Source: CAWBYL01 sp963793025 (GTDB taxonomy: Bacteria; Actinomycetota; Acidimicrobiia; Acidimicrobiales; Acidimicrobilacustridaceae). Taken from it: DNA of 64,000 bases. The translations under genes and the position numbers were made by a program. This document shows, one piece after another, positions 17,489 through 26,548 of the stretch (its first letter is position 1; each line of letters starts with the position of its first letter). Location: assembly GCA_963793025.1 (NCBI GenBank), contig CAWBYL010000009.1, forward strand, positions 496,001-560,000. The letters run 5' to 3'. The notes under the pieces were generated by a model. That model searched no databases, was not told the origin of the DNA, and saw only the letters and a program-made list of their open reading frames with translations.

Positions 17489-19221
17489 CGGGTCCCCTTT
17501 GCCTTGTTGGTGCTGCCGGAGCGGACGAGCCCGCCGGGGCGGGCGCCGGTGTCGGTGTCGTTGCGGCGGGTCACGGTGCCCGCCACCAGCGTGGCCACGT
17601 AGCCTTCCGCCTCCTGCACCAGTCGGGGTGCGCCGCTCGGCAGATCGTGGCGGAACTCCGGAGCATGGAGCGTGAGCCGGTCGAGCGCGATCACGTTGAG
17701 ATCGGCCCGCAGGCCAGGAGCGACCACGCCGCGGTCGGTGAGGCCGTAGAGGTCGGCGTTGTTCTTGGTCATCTTGTGCACCACCGTCTCGATCGCAAGC
17801 TTCGGACCCCGCGACCGGTCACGGGCCCAGTGGGTCAGCATGTAGGTGGGCGTGCTGGCATCGCAGATCATGCTCACGTGGGCCCCGCCATCGCCGACGC
17901 CGAGCACCGTGGCGGGATGCAGGAGCATCTGCCGGATGGGGCCCATGATCAGGTCGCTGTAGCCCACCAGCGGCTTCATCAGCAGCTCGTGGCCATCCCG
18001 CCGCAGCAACATGTCGTAGAGCATGTCGTAGGGGGCTCGGCCCTGGCGGGTGGCCTCGGCGGCGACGGACGCTTCCGGGGCAGGCTCGTAGTCCGGCGGA
18101 TCCCCGAGCTCGAAGATCCGGTCGAGGCCCATGGTCATGTAGGACGGCAACGGCACGAGGTCGTCCTCGCCCAGGATCGCCGCCCGCACCGACGACTTGC
18201 TCAGCTCGGCCACCCGCGCGGCGAGAGGCAGGTCCATCAGCGCCTGGTAGGTCGGCCGAGTCTTGAACGGGTGGAAGCCCTGGAGCCCCATGAGCAGGCC
18301 GATGGGTCGGCCCGTGACCTGCGGACGGAGCGGGATCCCCTCGGCGTGCGCATCCGCGGCGACCTCGAGCAGGCGTTCCCAGTCGCGTGGCGCGACGTCA
18401 TGTTGGAGGAGGCCGTAGGTGATGGGCCGGCCGGTCTCGGCGGCCAGGCGCCGCATCCAGGCGATCTCCTTGTCCGGCGCGGACATGTCCTCGCCCTGGA
18501 TGCCCGCCGGCGCCAGCTCGAAGACGCCTCGACCCACGTCGGCGAGCGCCCGGCCCAGCATGAACAGCTCGTCCTCGGCGGCGTAGGTGCCGGGCACGGG
18601 CTCGCCGTCGACCGCCTTGTGCAGGATGGTGCGTGAGGTCGACACGCCCGCGGCGCCGGCCTCGACCGCCTCGCGCACGATCCCCGCCATGCGGTCGATG
18701 TCATCGGGCGTGGCTGGCTCGTTCCGAGCGCCCCGCTCCCCCATCACGTACGCCCGGATGGCGCTGTGCGGAGCGAGCGCGGCGACGTCGAGAGCCTTCG
18801 GGGTGGCGTCGAGGGCGTCGAGGTACTCGGGAAAGGTCTCCCAGGCCCACTCGATGCCGTCGTGGAGGGCGGTGCCGGGGATGTCCTCGACCCCTTCCAT
18901 GAGCCCGATCAGCCACTCGTGCTTGTCGGGGGCGACGGGGGCGAAGCCGACGCCGCAGTTGCCGAGCACCAGCGTGGTGACGCCGTGCCAGCTCGTCGGC
19001 GAGAGGGTGGGGTCCCAGGTGACCTGGCCGTCGTAGTGGGTGTGGATGTCAACGAAGCCAGGGGTCACCACCTGGCCGGTCGCGTCGATCTCCTCGGCGC
19101 CCTCGGTCTCGACGGTGCCCACCTCGACGATGGCTCCGTCGGAGACGGCGACGTCGGCGACACGCGGCACCGATCCTGTTCCGTCGACCACGGTCCCGCC
19201 GCGGATCACGATGTCGTGCAT
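17485..19221 (-). CDS. Amidohydrolase-family protein (N-acyl-D-amino-acid deacylase-like)
   Basis: A 578-residue metal-dependent amidohydrolase. The beta-strand-1 metal motif FVDIHTHYDGQVTWDP supplies the HxH pair, and the N-terminal strand pattern (DIVIRGGTVVDGTG) and C-terminal sandwich (RADLNVIALDRL) are typical of D-aminoacylase/dihydroorotase-like enzymes. The ATG at 19221 is chosen over one 21 nt upstream because AGGGGG sits 4 nt before it. It is the first gene of the operon with Rieske oxygenase and SnoaL-like protein. That suggests hydrolysis of an amide or cyclic amide before or after ring oxidation. Confidence 0.9.
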   Translation of the reverse strand: MHDIVIRGGTVVDGTGSVPRVADVAVSDGAIVEVGTVETEGAEEIDATGQVVTPGFVDIHTHYDGQVTWDPTLSPTSWHGVTTLVLGNCGVGFAPVAPDKHEWLIGLMEGVEDIPGTALHDGIEWAWETFPEYLDALDATPKALDVAALAPHSAIRAYVMGERGARNEPATPDDIDRMAGIVREAVEAGAAGVSTSRTILHKAVDGEPVPGTYAAEDELFMLGRALADVGRGVFELAPAGIQGEDMSAPDKEIAWMRRLAAETGRPITYGLLQHDVAPRDWERLLEVAADAHAEGIPLRPQVTGRPIGLLMGLQGFHPFKTRPTYQALMDLPLAARVAELSKSSVRAAILGEDDLVPLPSYMTMGLDRIFELGDPPDYEPAPEASVAAEATRQGRAPYDMLYDMLLRRDGHELLMKPLVGYSDLIMGPIRQMLLHPATVLGVGDGGAHVSMICDASTPTYMLTHWARDRSRGPKLAIETVVHKMTKNNADLYGLTDRGVVAPGLRADLNVIALDRLTLHAPEFRHDLPSGAPRLVQEAEGYVATLVAGTVTRRNDTDTGARPGGLVRSGSTNKAKGTR

Positions 19222-19347
19222 CGTTCCCCCTGTTGTCGTCACGCTCTTGCTCCCTGGTCACGTCGTTCTTCAGTGCTTCGGGGCTTCGCCCTCGGTGACG
19301 CATCACTCGCCGAGCACCTCGACGGTGCGATGAGGCCCATGACCGGG

Positions 19348-20121
19348 CTAGGCCTTGTTCAGGAAGTTGGCGGCGCGGAGCCGGTTGGATTCCTCGGACA
19401 TGGTGACGAACGGGGTGTTCTGCATCTCGGCGGCCAGCACGAGGTCCATGTGGTCGAAGACGGTCGAGTTGATGAAGCGCTTCGTCATCGACACCGCGGC
19501 GGAGGCGCATCCGGCGATGTCCTGGGCGATGCCGTACACCTCCTGGTGGAGCGTGTCCCCCGGGAACACGTCGCACACGAGGCCGAGTGCCTTCGCCTCG
19601 GCCGCAGGGATCTTGCGGCTGGTGAGGAAGATCTCCTTGGCCTTGTAGGGGCCGACCATGCTCGGTACGAACAGCAGGGTGCCGAGCTCAGGGGGGAAGC
19701 CGAGCTTGAGGAAGTTGGGCCAGAGGGTGGCGGACTCGGCCGCGTAGACCAGGTCGCAGGCCATGGCGAGGGAGAAGCCTCCGGCGACGGCCCAACCCTC
19801 GACCATGGCGACGATCGGGGTGCTCATGGTGGTCATCGTCCTGGTGAGCGTGAGGCCTTGGGTCCAGTGGCTTCGTGTCGAGTCGATCGACCGTTCGCTC
19901 GGGGAGCCACCTCCGACGTCGAGGTTCGCTCCGGAGGAGAAGTTCCCGCCGGCACCGGTGAGCACGATCACCCGTACGTTCGGATCCATCTCGTACTGGC
20001 GGAACAGGTCGGTCAGCCTCGCCCACGTCTCGGGCACGAAGGAGTTGACCTTGCTCGGGCGGTTCAGGGTGACCGTGGCGACGCCGCTGTCGTCGAGCTC
20101 GGTCAGGATGTCGTCGTTCAC
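19348..20121 (-). CDS. Enoyl-CoA hydratase/isomerase family protein
   Basis: A 257-residue crotonase-fold protein. The oxyanion-hole segments GNFSSGANLDVGG and VEGWAVAGGFSLAMACDLVYA and the downstream ATLWPNFLKLGFPP are typical. The GTG at 20121 is preceded by GGAG; the longer reading in the same frame is mostly antisense to the CaiB gene. The catalytic Glu pair of true hydratases is not clearly both present, so isomerase, hydrolase or ring-opening roles are also possible. It lies 58 bp downstream of a CaiB CoA-transferase and likely acts on the same CoA thioester. Confidence 0.9.
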   Translation of the reverse strand: MNDDILTELDDSGVATVTLNRPSKVNSFVPETWARLTDLFRQYEMDPNVRVIVLTGAGGNFSSGANLDVGGGSPSERSIDSTRSHWTQGLTLTRTMTTMSTPIVAMVEGWAVAGGFSLAMACDLVYAAESATLWPNFLKLGFPPELGTLLFVPSMVGPYKAKEIFLTSRKIPAAEAKALGLVCDVFPGDTLHQEVYGIAQDIAGCASAAVSMTKRFINSTVFDHMDLVLAAEMQNTPFVTMSEESNRLRAANFLNKA

Positions 20122-20179
20122 GTCGGCTCCGGGGGTGGGACGCAGAGGCGTGTGCCTTCGTCGTCGATGGGTAGTGGGC

Positions 20180-21394
20180 TCATGCGATGACGCCGTCGGA
20201 CCGCAGATGGTCGATGGCGTCGGCCATCCCGATCTCGGCGAGGATCTCGTCGGTGTGCTCGCCCAACGCCGGGGCACCGCCAGCCAGCGACGCGGGCGTC
20301 CGCTCGAAGGCCACCGGGTGTCGCGGCAGGCGGGTCCGGCCGGCCACGGGATGATCACCTTCGACGAACATCCCAACGGCCTGGGCGTGCTCATCGCCGG
20401 GCAGGTCGGCGGGCGCCACGACCATTGCGAATGGGAGCCGGTACTCGTCGAACAGCGCGGTGGCTTCGGCCTGGGTCAGGTTGGCGGCCATGGCGTAGCA
20501 CATGTCGATCATCTCGACGGTGAGCTCGGGGTGGAGGTCGCGCTGCGCTCTCGTCGCGATGCGAGGATCCTTGATCAGGTCGACGTCGAGGGCCTCGCAC
20601 ATCCTCACGAAGTCGTCGTCGCTCGTCGGCACGACGATCCCCCAGCCGTCCCGGAACGTCATCGGCTCGAGGCCGCCGACGACCCTCGAGTCTCGGGTGC
20701 CGTCGCTGTCGAGGAGCACCTCGTTGCCGGCGGAGTCCACCCACAGGAACGAGACGGCCGCGTCAGCCATCGAGAGGTGGACGTGTTGACCTCCGTCGCC
20801 GCGCTCTCGGGCGAACAGCGCGGCGGTGATCGCCTGTGAGGCGAAGAGCGAGGCGACCTTGTCAGCGACTGCCTGGCGGAGAAGCACTGGAGCGGGGCGC
20901 TCGGGGTCGGACTGGTTCATCGCCACGCCCGAGTAGGCCTGGATGGCGGTGTCGTAGGCGCTGCGATCGGCATAGGGCCCCGTGGGCCCGTAGCCGGAGA
21001 TGGAGACGTATATCAGGTCGTCGTTGACCTCCCGAAGGGCGTCGTAGCCGAGCCCGAGCCGATCTATGACCCCGGTCCGGAAGTTCTCGACCACGACGTC
21101 GGCCTCTGCGGCGAGCCTGCGAACGATCTCGACCCCTGCCGGTTGGGAGAGGTCGAGGGCGATCGAGCGCTTGCCTCGGTTGCAGGTCACGAACAGGGCG
21201 CTCATCTGGTTCACCGAGACGCCGAGCCACCGGGCGATGTCACCGATGCCGGGGCGCTCGACCTTCACCACCGACGCCCCCTGATCGGCCAGCAGGGCGA
21301 CCGCGTAGGGCCCGCTCACCGCCACTGTCAGGTCGAGGATCCGGATGCCCCGCAGGGGCGCGCCCGTCGGCTCGTAGGGGCTGGAGGCGCTCAT
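20180..21394 (-). CDS. CaiB/BaiF-type (class III) CoA-transferase
   Basis: A 404-residue protein of the formyl-CoA transferase family, moving CoA between carboxylic acids. Family blocks include RGIRILDLTVAVSGPYAVAL, NRGKRSIALDLSQPAG, ADVVVENFRTGVIDRLGLGY and SAYDTAIQAYSG, which carries the catalytic Asp. The ATG at 21394 is preferred; another lies 36 nt upstream. It is followed by an enoyl-CoA hydratase-like gene and preceded by a broken VOC gene. The context suggests activation and processing of a carboxylic acid as its CoA ester. This family is strongly expanded in Acidimicrobiia and mycobacteria. Confidence 0.92.
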   Translation of the reverse strand: MSASSPYEPTGAPLRGIRILDLTVAVSGPYAVALLADQGASVVKVERPGIGDIARWLGVSVNQMSALFVTCNRGKRSIALDLSQPAGVEIVRRLAAEADVVVENFRTGVIDRLGLGYDALREVNDDLIYVSISGYGPTGPYADRSAYDTAIQAYSGVAMNQSDPERPAPVLLRQAVADKVASLFASQAITAALFARERGDGGQHVHLSMADAAVSFLWVDSAGNEVLLDSDGTRDSRVVGGLEPMTFRDGWGIVVPTSDDDFVRMCEALDVDLIKDPRIATRAQRDLHPELTVEMIDMCYAMAANLTQAEATALFDEYRLPFAMVVAPADLPGDEHAQAVGMFVEGDHPVAGRTRLPRHPVAFERTPASLAGGAPALGEHTDEILAEIGMADAIDHLRSDGVIA

Positions 21395-21478
21395 GACGGG
21401 TCGTGCACCGCAGCTGGGTCCGGCCGTCATGGCAACGAGTCGAGGTGGAGCTGCCTCGCCGACCGAGCAGGTCTGAGC

Positions 21479-21941
21479 TCACCGGTACGTGTTCCACGGG
21501 CTGGTGCTGGCCTCGGTGAACTCGACGAACTCGATGACCTGCTCGTCCGGCCCGACGATGAAGAAGATCTTGCATCCCTCGGCGACGTTGACGGCATCGC
21601 CGTAGGCGAAGGTCAGTCCCCGGGCCTTGGCTTCTTCGTAGGCCGTGTCGGCGTCATCGACCGCGAGGCTGAAGATGGAGAGGCCGGTGCCTGCGCTGCG
21701 CGGTGCCGTGGAGTTCCAGCTGGTGTGGTTGAACTCGATGCGGGTCCCCTTGGAGGTGCCCCCCAGCGCAGTGCGACCGGGCGCCCTCGATGCCGATGAG
21801 CGCATCGAACTCCGGCCCCTCGACGACGTCCTCCCACTCCTTCACGAAGCCGAGGACCTCCTGGTACCACTGGACCGACGTGTCGACGTCGTTCGTGGCG
21901 ATGACGATGTGATCGGTAGCCCGGATTCCCTTGATGGCCAT
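21479..21941 (-). CDS. VOC/glyoxalase-family protein, frameshifted
   Basis: The N-terminal half (MAIKGIRATDHIVIATNDVD, FVKEWEDVVEGPEFDALIG) and the C-terminal half (KGTRIEFNHTSW, GTGLSIFSLAVDDADTAYEE, VIEFVEFTEAS) belong to one VOC protein of about 154 residues but lie in different frames. The middle, RVALRWGGTSKGT, is restored by adding one G at each of two G-runs on the coding strand (C-runs near 21759-21764 and 21777). This is the signature of homopolymer undercalling, so the gene is probably intact in the organism. An AGGAG precedes the ATG at 21941. It sits upstream of the CaiB/hydratase pair. Confidence 0.78.
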
Positions 21942-22040
21942 GTCGTTGCTCGCTCCTGTGTCCGTAGCGTCGGTGCTGGTCTTTGCCGGTGCTGCTTGTC
22001 GCTGGTGCTGCCTGTCCCTGGTGCCTGCGCTCGACACCCA

Positions 22041-22072
22041 AGTCGGCAGGCGGCCGGAGCCGCCTGCCGACT
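22041..22072 (-). terminator. Strong hairpin terminator after the binding-lipoprotein gene
   Basis: A perfect 14-bp stem (AGTCGGCAGGCGGC and its complement) with a 4-nt loop lies 26 bp beyond the stop of the minus-strand substrate-binding gene and upstream of the VOC gene. It should separate the two transcripts. Confidence 0.7.
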
Positions 22073-22098
22073 CCCCAGGGGGGCCGGGGATCGATCGG

Positions 22099-23518
22099 TC
22101 AGCCGGCGCTGGGCTCCCCGAACTGCCGGGAGATCCGATCGCTGTCGAGGGCGAGCACTGCGGCCCCCGGGATGGGCTCCTCGATCTGGAACAGGTACTT
22201 CGGATCGCAGAGCTGGTCACCATCGGTCGGTGACCAGACCGTCCAGGTCGTGCCGTCCAGCTTGAGCACGTTGCCGCACTCACTGGGCTTGTTGGCACCC
22301 GGATCGGTCGGAACGTGGAGACCGCCGCCGGTCCAGTCGTGGATCGCAGCCAGATCGCTCATCACGCAGTCTCGAGTCAGGTCGATACCGCACGGGTCGG
22401 CCGCCGTGGCCCACAGCAGGAACGCCGAAGCGGACTGCGCACCGAGGATGCTGATGTCGCCACCATCTCCGGTCACGAGATCGACGTACTGGGCCGTGGC
22501 GGAACCCGGCGCCGGGTCGTCGAGCGGGATGAACGAGTTCCGGAGGAAGAGGTCGTCGGCGTTCCCGGACGTGTTCCATGCCGCGAACGACGAGGAGTAG
22601 AAAACCGGCTCGGCGAACCAGATGCCGGTGTAGTCGAGCTGCTGAGCGGCATCCAGGACGTTCTCGAAGTTCGCCTCGGCACCGTTGAAGTACACGGCCT
22701 CGGCGCCGCAATCCTTCAGGCGTTGGATGAACGGCTTCCAGTCGGACTCGCCCGCGATCGAGTAGAGCTGGTCGCAGGGAAGGAACTCGAAGCCTGCGGA
22801 CGGATAGGACGCCTTGATCTTGTCGCCAGCGTCGATCGAGGCGGGGACGCCGTTCGGCACGATCACCGCCGCCTTCTTGACCTGGTCGGGGAATGCCTCG
22901 GCCATCGGCCCAGGCGGCCTGGGTGGTCTGGTAGTCGATGGGGAGTGGCACCGGTTGGTGCATGAGCGTGCCCATCGAGAACACTCCCGACCCGGCATAG
23001 CCCGGCACTGCCGGGAGACCGCAGCCGAGTCTCGTCTCCTCGGCAGTGTTGTCGAGGCCGAAGCCCTCGCCGACGAGCATGAAGACCTTCTGGCAGGCCT
23101 CGGTCATGACGAGGTTGGCGTCGGTGATCTTTGCGTCGTAGTACTCGCCGATGATCGTTCGGCCGTTGATGCCGCCTTGGTCGTTGCACCAGGAGATGAG
23201 TGCCTTGACGGCGTCGGACATCTCGTGGTTGAAGCCAGGTGCCGCCTGGTAGCCGGCGTCGTCGCCGTACCCGATGGTGACCGAATCGGCGGTGACGCCT
23301 TGGTCCCCCGTCGCCTCGTTGGCCCCCTCCGCCGGGCCGCACGGGGTCTCTAACGTGCCGAACCCTTCGGCCGTGTCCGTTGTCGAGGACGACGCAGTCG
23401 AATCGGTCTGGGCGTTGTCCGCCCGTCCGCTGGAACAGGCCGCTGCGAGTGCGGCGACGACGAGGCACAGCACGATGCACCGTCTCCTCCACGAGGTCCT
23501 GTACGTCGTCCTGCTCAC
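22099..23518 (-). CDS. Branched-chain-amino-acid-type ABC substrate-binding lipoprotein, frameshifted
   Basis: The GTG at 23518 follows GGGAG and begins an Arg-rich N-terminus. The signal helix (CIVLCLVVAALAAAC) ends in lipobox LAAAC. The mature part is a periplasmic-binding-protein type I fold of the LivK kind: VTADSVTIGYGDDAGYQ, then INGRTIIGEYYDAKITDANL, then after a frame change MAEAFPDQVKKAAVIVPNGV and GAEAVYFNGAEANFENVLDA. One extra base near 22905 separates AAWA from MAEAFPDQ; removing it gives 472 residues. No permease or ATPase genes accompany it, so it may be an orphan binder. It is divergent from a MarR regulator across 352 bp. Confidence 0.83.
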
Positions 23519-23870
23519 TGTGAACTCCCATGGACTCGGTGGTCGAGAGGCCCCGGCATGCGTCGTCGTCGACACGCTCGAGAGGACCCTCTTCCGCGAC
23601 CCCCGCCGCAGAACTGCTACCGTATCATATAGTTCGATATTGCACCAGTGCCCCGGCACCTCCTTCCAGGCTCTCCCCGTCGTGCTGCCCGGCTCAGCGC
23701 GGCGTCTCACACCGTGCTCGACGGCGACGACGTCGGGCCGAGAGCATGCGGGGGCCGCGGCGGCGGATGCGCCAAGATCTTCGGGTGCCGCAGCTCGTGA
23801 GAGCAGCGCCCGAAACCCGACAGGATCAAGCCCCCGAACCGGCGACCAGCACTCCCAGATCGGACCCCCC
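23519..23870. other. Divergent intergenic region between binding lipoprotein and MarR genes
   Basis: This 352-bp gap has no convincing gene. It contains one conspicuous AT-rich patch (about 23615-23645) in otherwise GC-rich DNA, which should hold the promoters. The remainder shows nothing I can interpret. Confidence 0.5.
23619..23640 (-). promoter_or_regulatory. Putative MarR-type binding site
   Basis: On the minus strand this reads ATATCGAACTATATGATACG plus GT. It matches the AT-rich element in front of the SDR gene at 25367 (TATCGAAC, A/T, AT, then TGA and A at equivalent positions). It lies upstream of the MarR start at 23871 in the only AT-rich patch of the gap. A regulator site overlapping the promoter is inferred. 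Confidence 0.4.
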
Positions 23871-24446
23871 ATGGCGAACCAGAGCCAGCGAGCCCGCTCG
23901 GCGAACCACGTCGCCGTGACCACAGAGAACCAGGATCGCTTTCGGACCCGGGTCGAGGAGATCGCGACCCCGCACGAGGCGTCGCTCCTGACGCTGTTCA
24001 TCTACGTCGAGGGCGCCGGTCGCCACACCGACGCCCTCATGAACCGCGTGGTGCAGAAGTGGGAGCTCGACAGCGCACAGATGAGCGTCCTCTTCGCCCT
24101 GTGGTGTGCGCCGGCCCCGCATCGTCAGTCGCCCACCGTGCTCTACCGTCAGCTCACCCAGAGTCCGAGCGGGATCAGCCACACCCTGCGCCGGCTCACT
24201 GCGGCCGGTCTCACACGAAGGATCCGGGATCCTCTCGATGCGCGCTCGTGGCACGTCGAGCTCACCCCGGCAGGGGTAGAGGTGGCGCGATCAGCGACCG
24301 ACGAGCTGATGGCGACCCTCGTCGACGTGTTCGACGGCCTGACGAAGGCTCAGATCGACCGCCTCGCCGACGCCCAGCGCACCATCATCGAGGTGCTCGC
24401 CGCCTCCGACCTCGCCTACCCCGCCTCGTCACGACGGCGGTCGTGA
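23871..24446 (+). CDS. MarR-family transcriptional regulator
   Basis: A 191-residue protein. The winged helix is visible as LYRQLTQSPSGISHTLRRLT, then AAGLTRRIRDPLDARSWHVE ending in LTPAG, the recognition helix and wing of MarR proteins. The flanking helices (EASLLTLFIYVEGAGRHTDA, and the C-terminal KAQIDRLADAQRTI) form the dimerisation region. The N-terminal extension of about 40 residues is longer than usual, so the true start could be downstream. It is divergent from the binding lipoprotein and convergent with an SDR gene whose upstream region carries a similar sequence element, making both candidate targets. Confidence 0.88.
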   Translation: MANQSQRARSANHVAVTTENQDRFRTRVEEIATPHEASLLTLFIYVEGAGRHTDALMNRVVQKWELDSAQMSVLFALWCAPAPHRQSPTVLYRQLTQSPSGISHTLRRLTAAGLTRRIRDPLDARSWHVELTPAGVEVARSATDELMATLVDVFDGLTKAQIDRLADAQRTIIEVLAASDLAYPASSRRRS

Positions 24447-24515
24447 ACACCGGCGGCCCTACCTGACCAGGCGTCCTGAGCCGCTCCACCGCCGCCGGGG
24501 AGTGGGTCATGGAGG

Positions 24516-25367
24516 CTACGACGCAGCTACGAGCCCGAGCTGCGTGCAGAGCTCCTGGGCGATGACGCGTTGGCCAGCGAGCTCGACTGCGTCGGGTGAG
24601 TACGCCAACCAGGCGATCACGGCGCCAGGCACGTCGGGCTCGACCCAGGGAATCCGATCACCGAAGAACTCGACCATCCCGCGAGCTCGCATGACCTCGG
24701 TCATGACCAGTCCCGGATCGAGGTTGTACGCCCGGATGCCTCGGGGTTCGAACTCCCCGTGGATCACGCCCGCCATCCGGTCGAGGGCACCCTTCACAGA
24801 CGCATGCCCCAAGCCCCAGCCTGCCTGATCGGCCGGACCGGACGGATCGACGTGGGCGACTGGAGACGTGAGGTTGACCACGACGCCGCCACCCTTCTCG
24901 ATCATCCTGGGCAGCAGCATCTGGGTCATCAACATCGGGTTGACGAAGCTGGCCACCAGGATGCGCTCCGCCACCTCGGGAGTGAGGTCGAGGAACAGGT
25001 CGAGCAGGCCTGGGCTCTCGTAGGCGGCGTTGTTGACGAGGACGTCAGCGCCACCGAGCGCCAGGACCTCCTCTGAGGCACCGATGACCGATTCCCGGTT
25101 CAGGAGGTCCATCTGGATCGGGATCGCCCGACGACCCAACGCCGAGATTTCCGATGCCGTCCGCTCGAGGCTTCCGGGCACCACCAGCGGCGTACCGACG
25201 TCTCCCACGCTCACGGGGTCGGCCCGGCCCTCCCCCTCCTTGACGGTTCGAGCCGTGATCGCCACGTCGTATCCGGCCTCGGCCAGCGCCAGTGCCGCGC
25301 ATCGACCGATCCCCCGGCTCGCTCCAGTGACGAGCGCAAGGCCACGAGACTCTGTTGCTGCATCCAT
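24516..25367 (-). CDS. SDR-family protein with atypical active site
   Basis: A 283-residue short-chain dehydrogenase fold. The nucleotide motif TGASRGIG, the NNAA motif (VLVNNAAYESPG) and the Ser strand VVNLTSPVAHV are present. At the catalytic YxxxK position, however, the sequence reads GLGHASVKGAL, so Tyr appears to be replaced by His while Lys is kept. A long loop (EGEGRADPVSVGDVGTPLVV) follows the second strand. The ATG at 25367 has GAGGGG upstream. It may be a binding or non-redox SDR, or use altered chemistry. It converges with the MarR gene. Confidence 0.88.
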   Translation of the reverse strand: MDAATESRGLALVTGASRGIGRCAALALAEAGYDVAITARTVKEGEGRADPVSVGDVGTPLVVPGSLERTASEISALGRRAIPIQMDLLNRESVIGASEEVLALGGADVLVNNAAYESPGLLDLFLDLTPEVAERILVASFVNPMLMTQMLLPRMIEKGGGVVVNLTSPVAHVDPSGPADQAGWGLGHASVKGALDRMAGVIHGEFEPRGIRAYNLDPGLVMTEVMRARGMVEFFGDRIPWVEPDVPGAVIAWLAYSPDAVELAGQRVIAQELCTQLGLVAAS

Positions 25368-25464
25368 CTGCACACCCCTCGGTTCACATGCCGGCACCGG
25401 CTGCGGACCGCTCGCGGTTCGACGATCCCCGAGGTCGGTCGACCGACGACGGCCCCCCATTGTT

Positions 25465-25501
25465 GCGATCTCACATTGTTCGATACGGCACTACTTGTCA
25501 A
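25465..25501 (-). promoter_or_regulatory. Promoter and putative regulator site of the SDR gene
   Basis: On the minus strand a TTGACA box (25496-25501) is followed after about 17 bp by a weak -10 (CAATGT). The -10 region lies inside the element GTATCGAACAATGTGAGATC, which resembles the site upstream of the MarR gene. Repressor occlusion of the -10 is a reasonable reading. Confidence 0.4.
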
Positions 25502-25548
25502 GGTCGTATGCATCGAGCCGCCCCGTGATCACCGGTGTGGGAAGGCGG

Positions 25549-26493
25549 TCAGCTACCGGTCGCGGACCGGAAGGTCTCGACCAGCTGGTCGAGATACGCC
25601 CGCCTCGGGATCGTCCCCTCGGGAAGCGCGGTCGCGACCCTGACGTCGGTCACCCCTGCCTCCACGAGCGGTCGGATGGCCGCGGACGTTGCCTCCCCAT
25701 CGAGGTTCCACGCGTCGTCCACCGACGCACGGGCGTTGCCCTGCACCTGGAGCGCCGAGGGGTCGCCGCCCTCGTCGACGATGAGGTGGCGCATCTGCTG
25801 GATGCCCGATGCGGGATCCGCCGCGGCCGGACCCCAGGGGATCCAGCCGGTGCCGAAACGGACGAGGCGACGGGCCACGGCGCGGTTGGCGGTGCCGCTG
25901 ACCCAGATGGGCACGCCGTCGGCCTGGAGCGGCTTGGGCATCTGATGGATGTCATCGAACGCAAGGGTGTCCGATCGGTACGAGGCGCTCTGCTCGGTCC
26001 ACAGAGTGCGGCAGACGGCGAGGGTCTCGTCGAGGATTCGACCCCGGTCGGAGAAGTCGAGACCGACCACGTCGTATTCGTCCTTCTGCCATCCGACACC
26101 GACGCCGAGATCCAGCCGCCCGCCGGAGATGACGTCGAGGGTGGCGGCGGTCTTGGCGAGCACGGCGGGTCGGCGCAGCGCGGCGAGCAGGATGGCGGTG
26201 CCGAGCCGGATGCGATCGGTGGTCGCGGCGATCGCGGTCAGGACCGTGAGCGGCTCGAGCCAGGTCCCGTCAGGACTGGTCGGTTGACGACCGCCGACGG
26301 TGCCCCCCACCTTGGGGTCGGCGTAGGCCTCATCGGGTGAGGGGCCGAAGGCGATGTGGTCCGACACCACGAGGCGGTCCACGCCGGCGGCGTCGAGGTC
26401 ACGGGCCACCTCCAGCATGGCGGCGATGTCGACGTGGCCTTCGGCGAACGTCCTGATCTGCATGGAGATCTGGGGGGTGGGCAGGTCGGTCAC
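25549..26493 (-). CDS. LLM-class F420-dependent oxidoreductase
   Basis: A 314-residue luciferase-like protein from a GTG at 26493 with AAGGAG 11 nt upstream. Family blocks are DIAAMLEVARDLDAAGVDRL, VVSDHIAFG, RIRLGTAILLAALRRPAVLA, LDVISGGRLDLGVGVGWQKD and GVPIWVSGTANRAVARRLVR. The DHxxFG and GVGVGWxxxEY pattern is typical of mycobacterial-type F420 oxidoreductases. It is the last gene of the run NTF2-like, SDR, LLM on the minus strand and probably works in the same pathway. Confidence 0.9.
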   Translation of the reverse strand: MTDLPTPQISMQIRTFAEGHVDIAAMLEVARDLDAAGVDRLVVSDHIAFGPSPDEAYADPKVGGTVGGRQPTSPDGTWLEPLTVLTAIAATTDRIRLGTAILLAALRRPAVLAKTAATLDVISGGRLDLGVGVGWQKDEYDVVGLDFSDRGRILDETLAVCRTLWTEQSASYRSDTLAFDDIHQMPKPLQADGVPIWVSGTANRAVARRLVRFGTGWIPWGPAAADPASGIQQMRHLIVDEGGDPSALQVQGNARASVDDAWNLDGEATSAAIRPLVEAGVTDVRVATALPEGTIPRRAYLDQLVETFRSATGS

Positions 26494-26548
26494 GGTTTCG
26501 TGCTCCTTCGATGTCGGATCTGACGACGGCGGGCGAGGGCGCACCGCC

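Noticed and set aside
21988..22030. Two and a half copies of a 16-bp repeat (GGTGCTGCTTGTCGCT-like)
   Set aside because: Too short and few to interpret, and next to a likely terminator; not listed as a feature.
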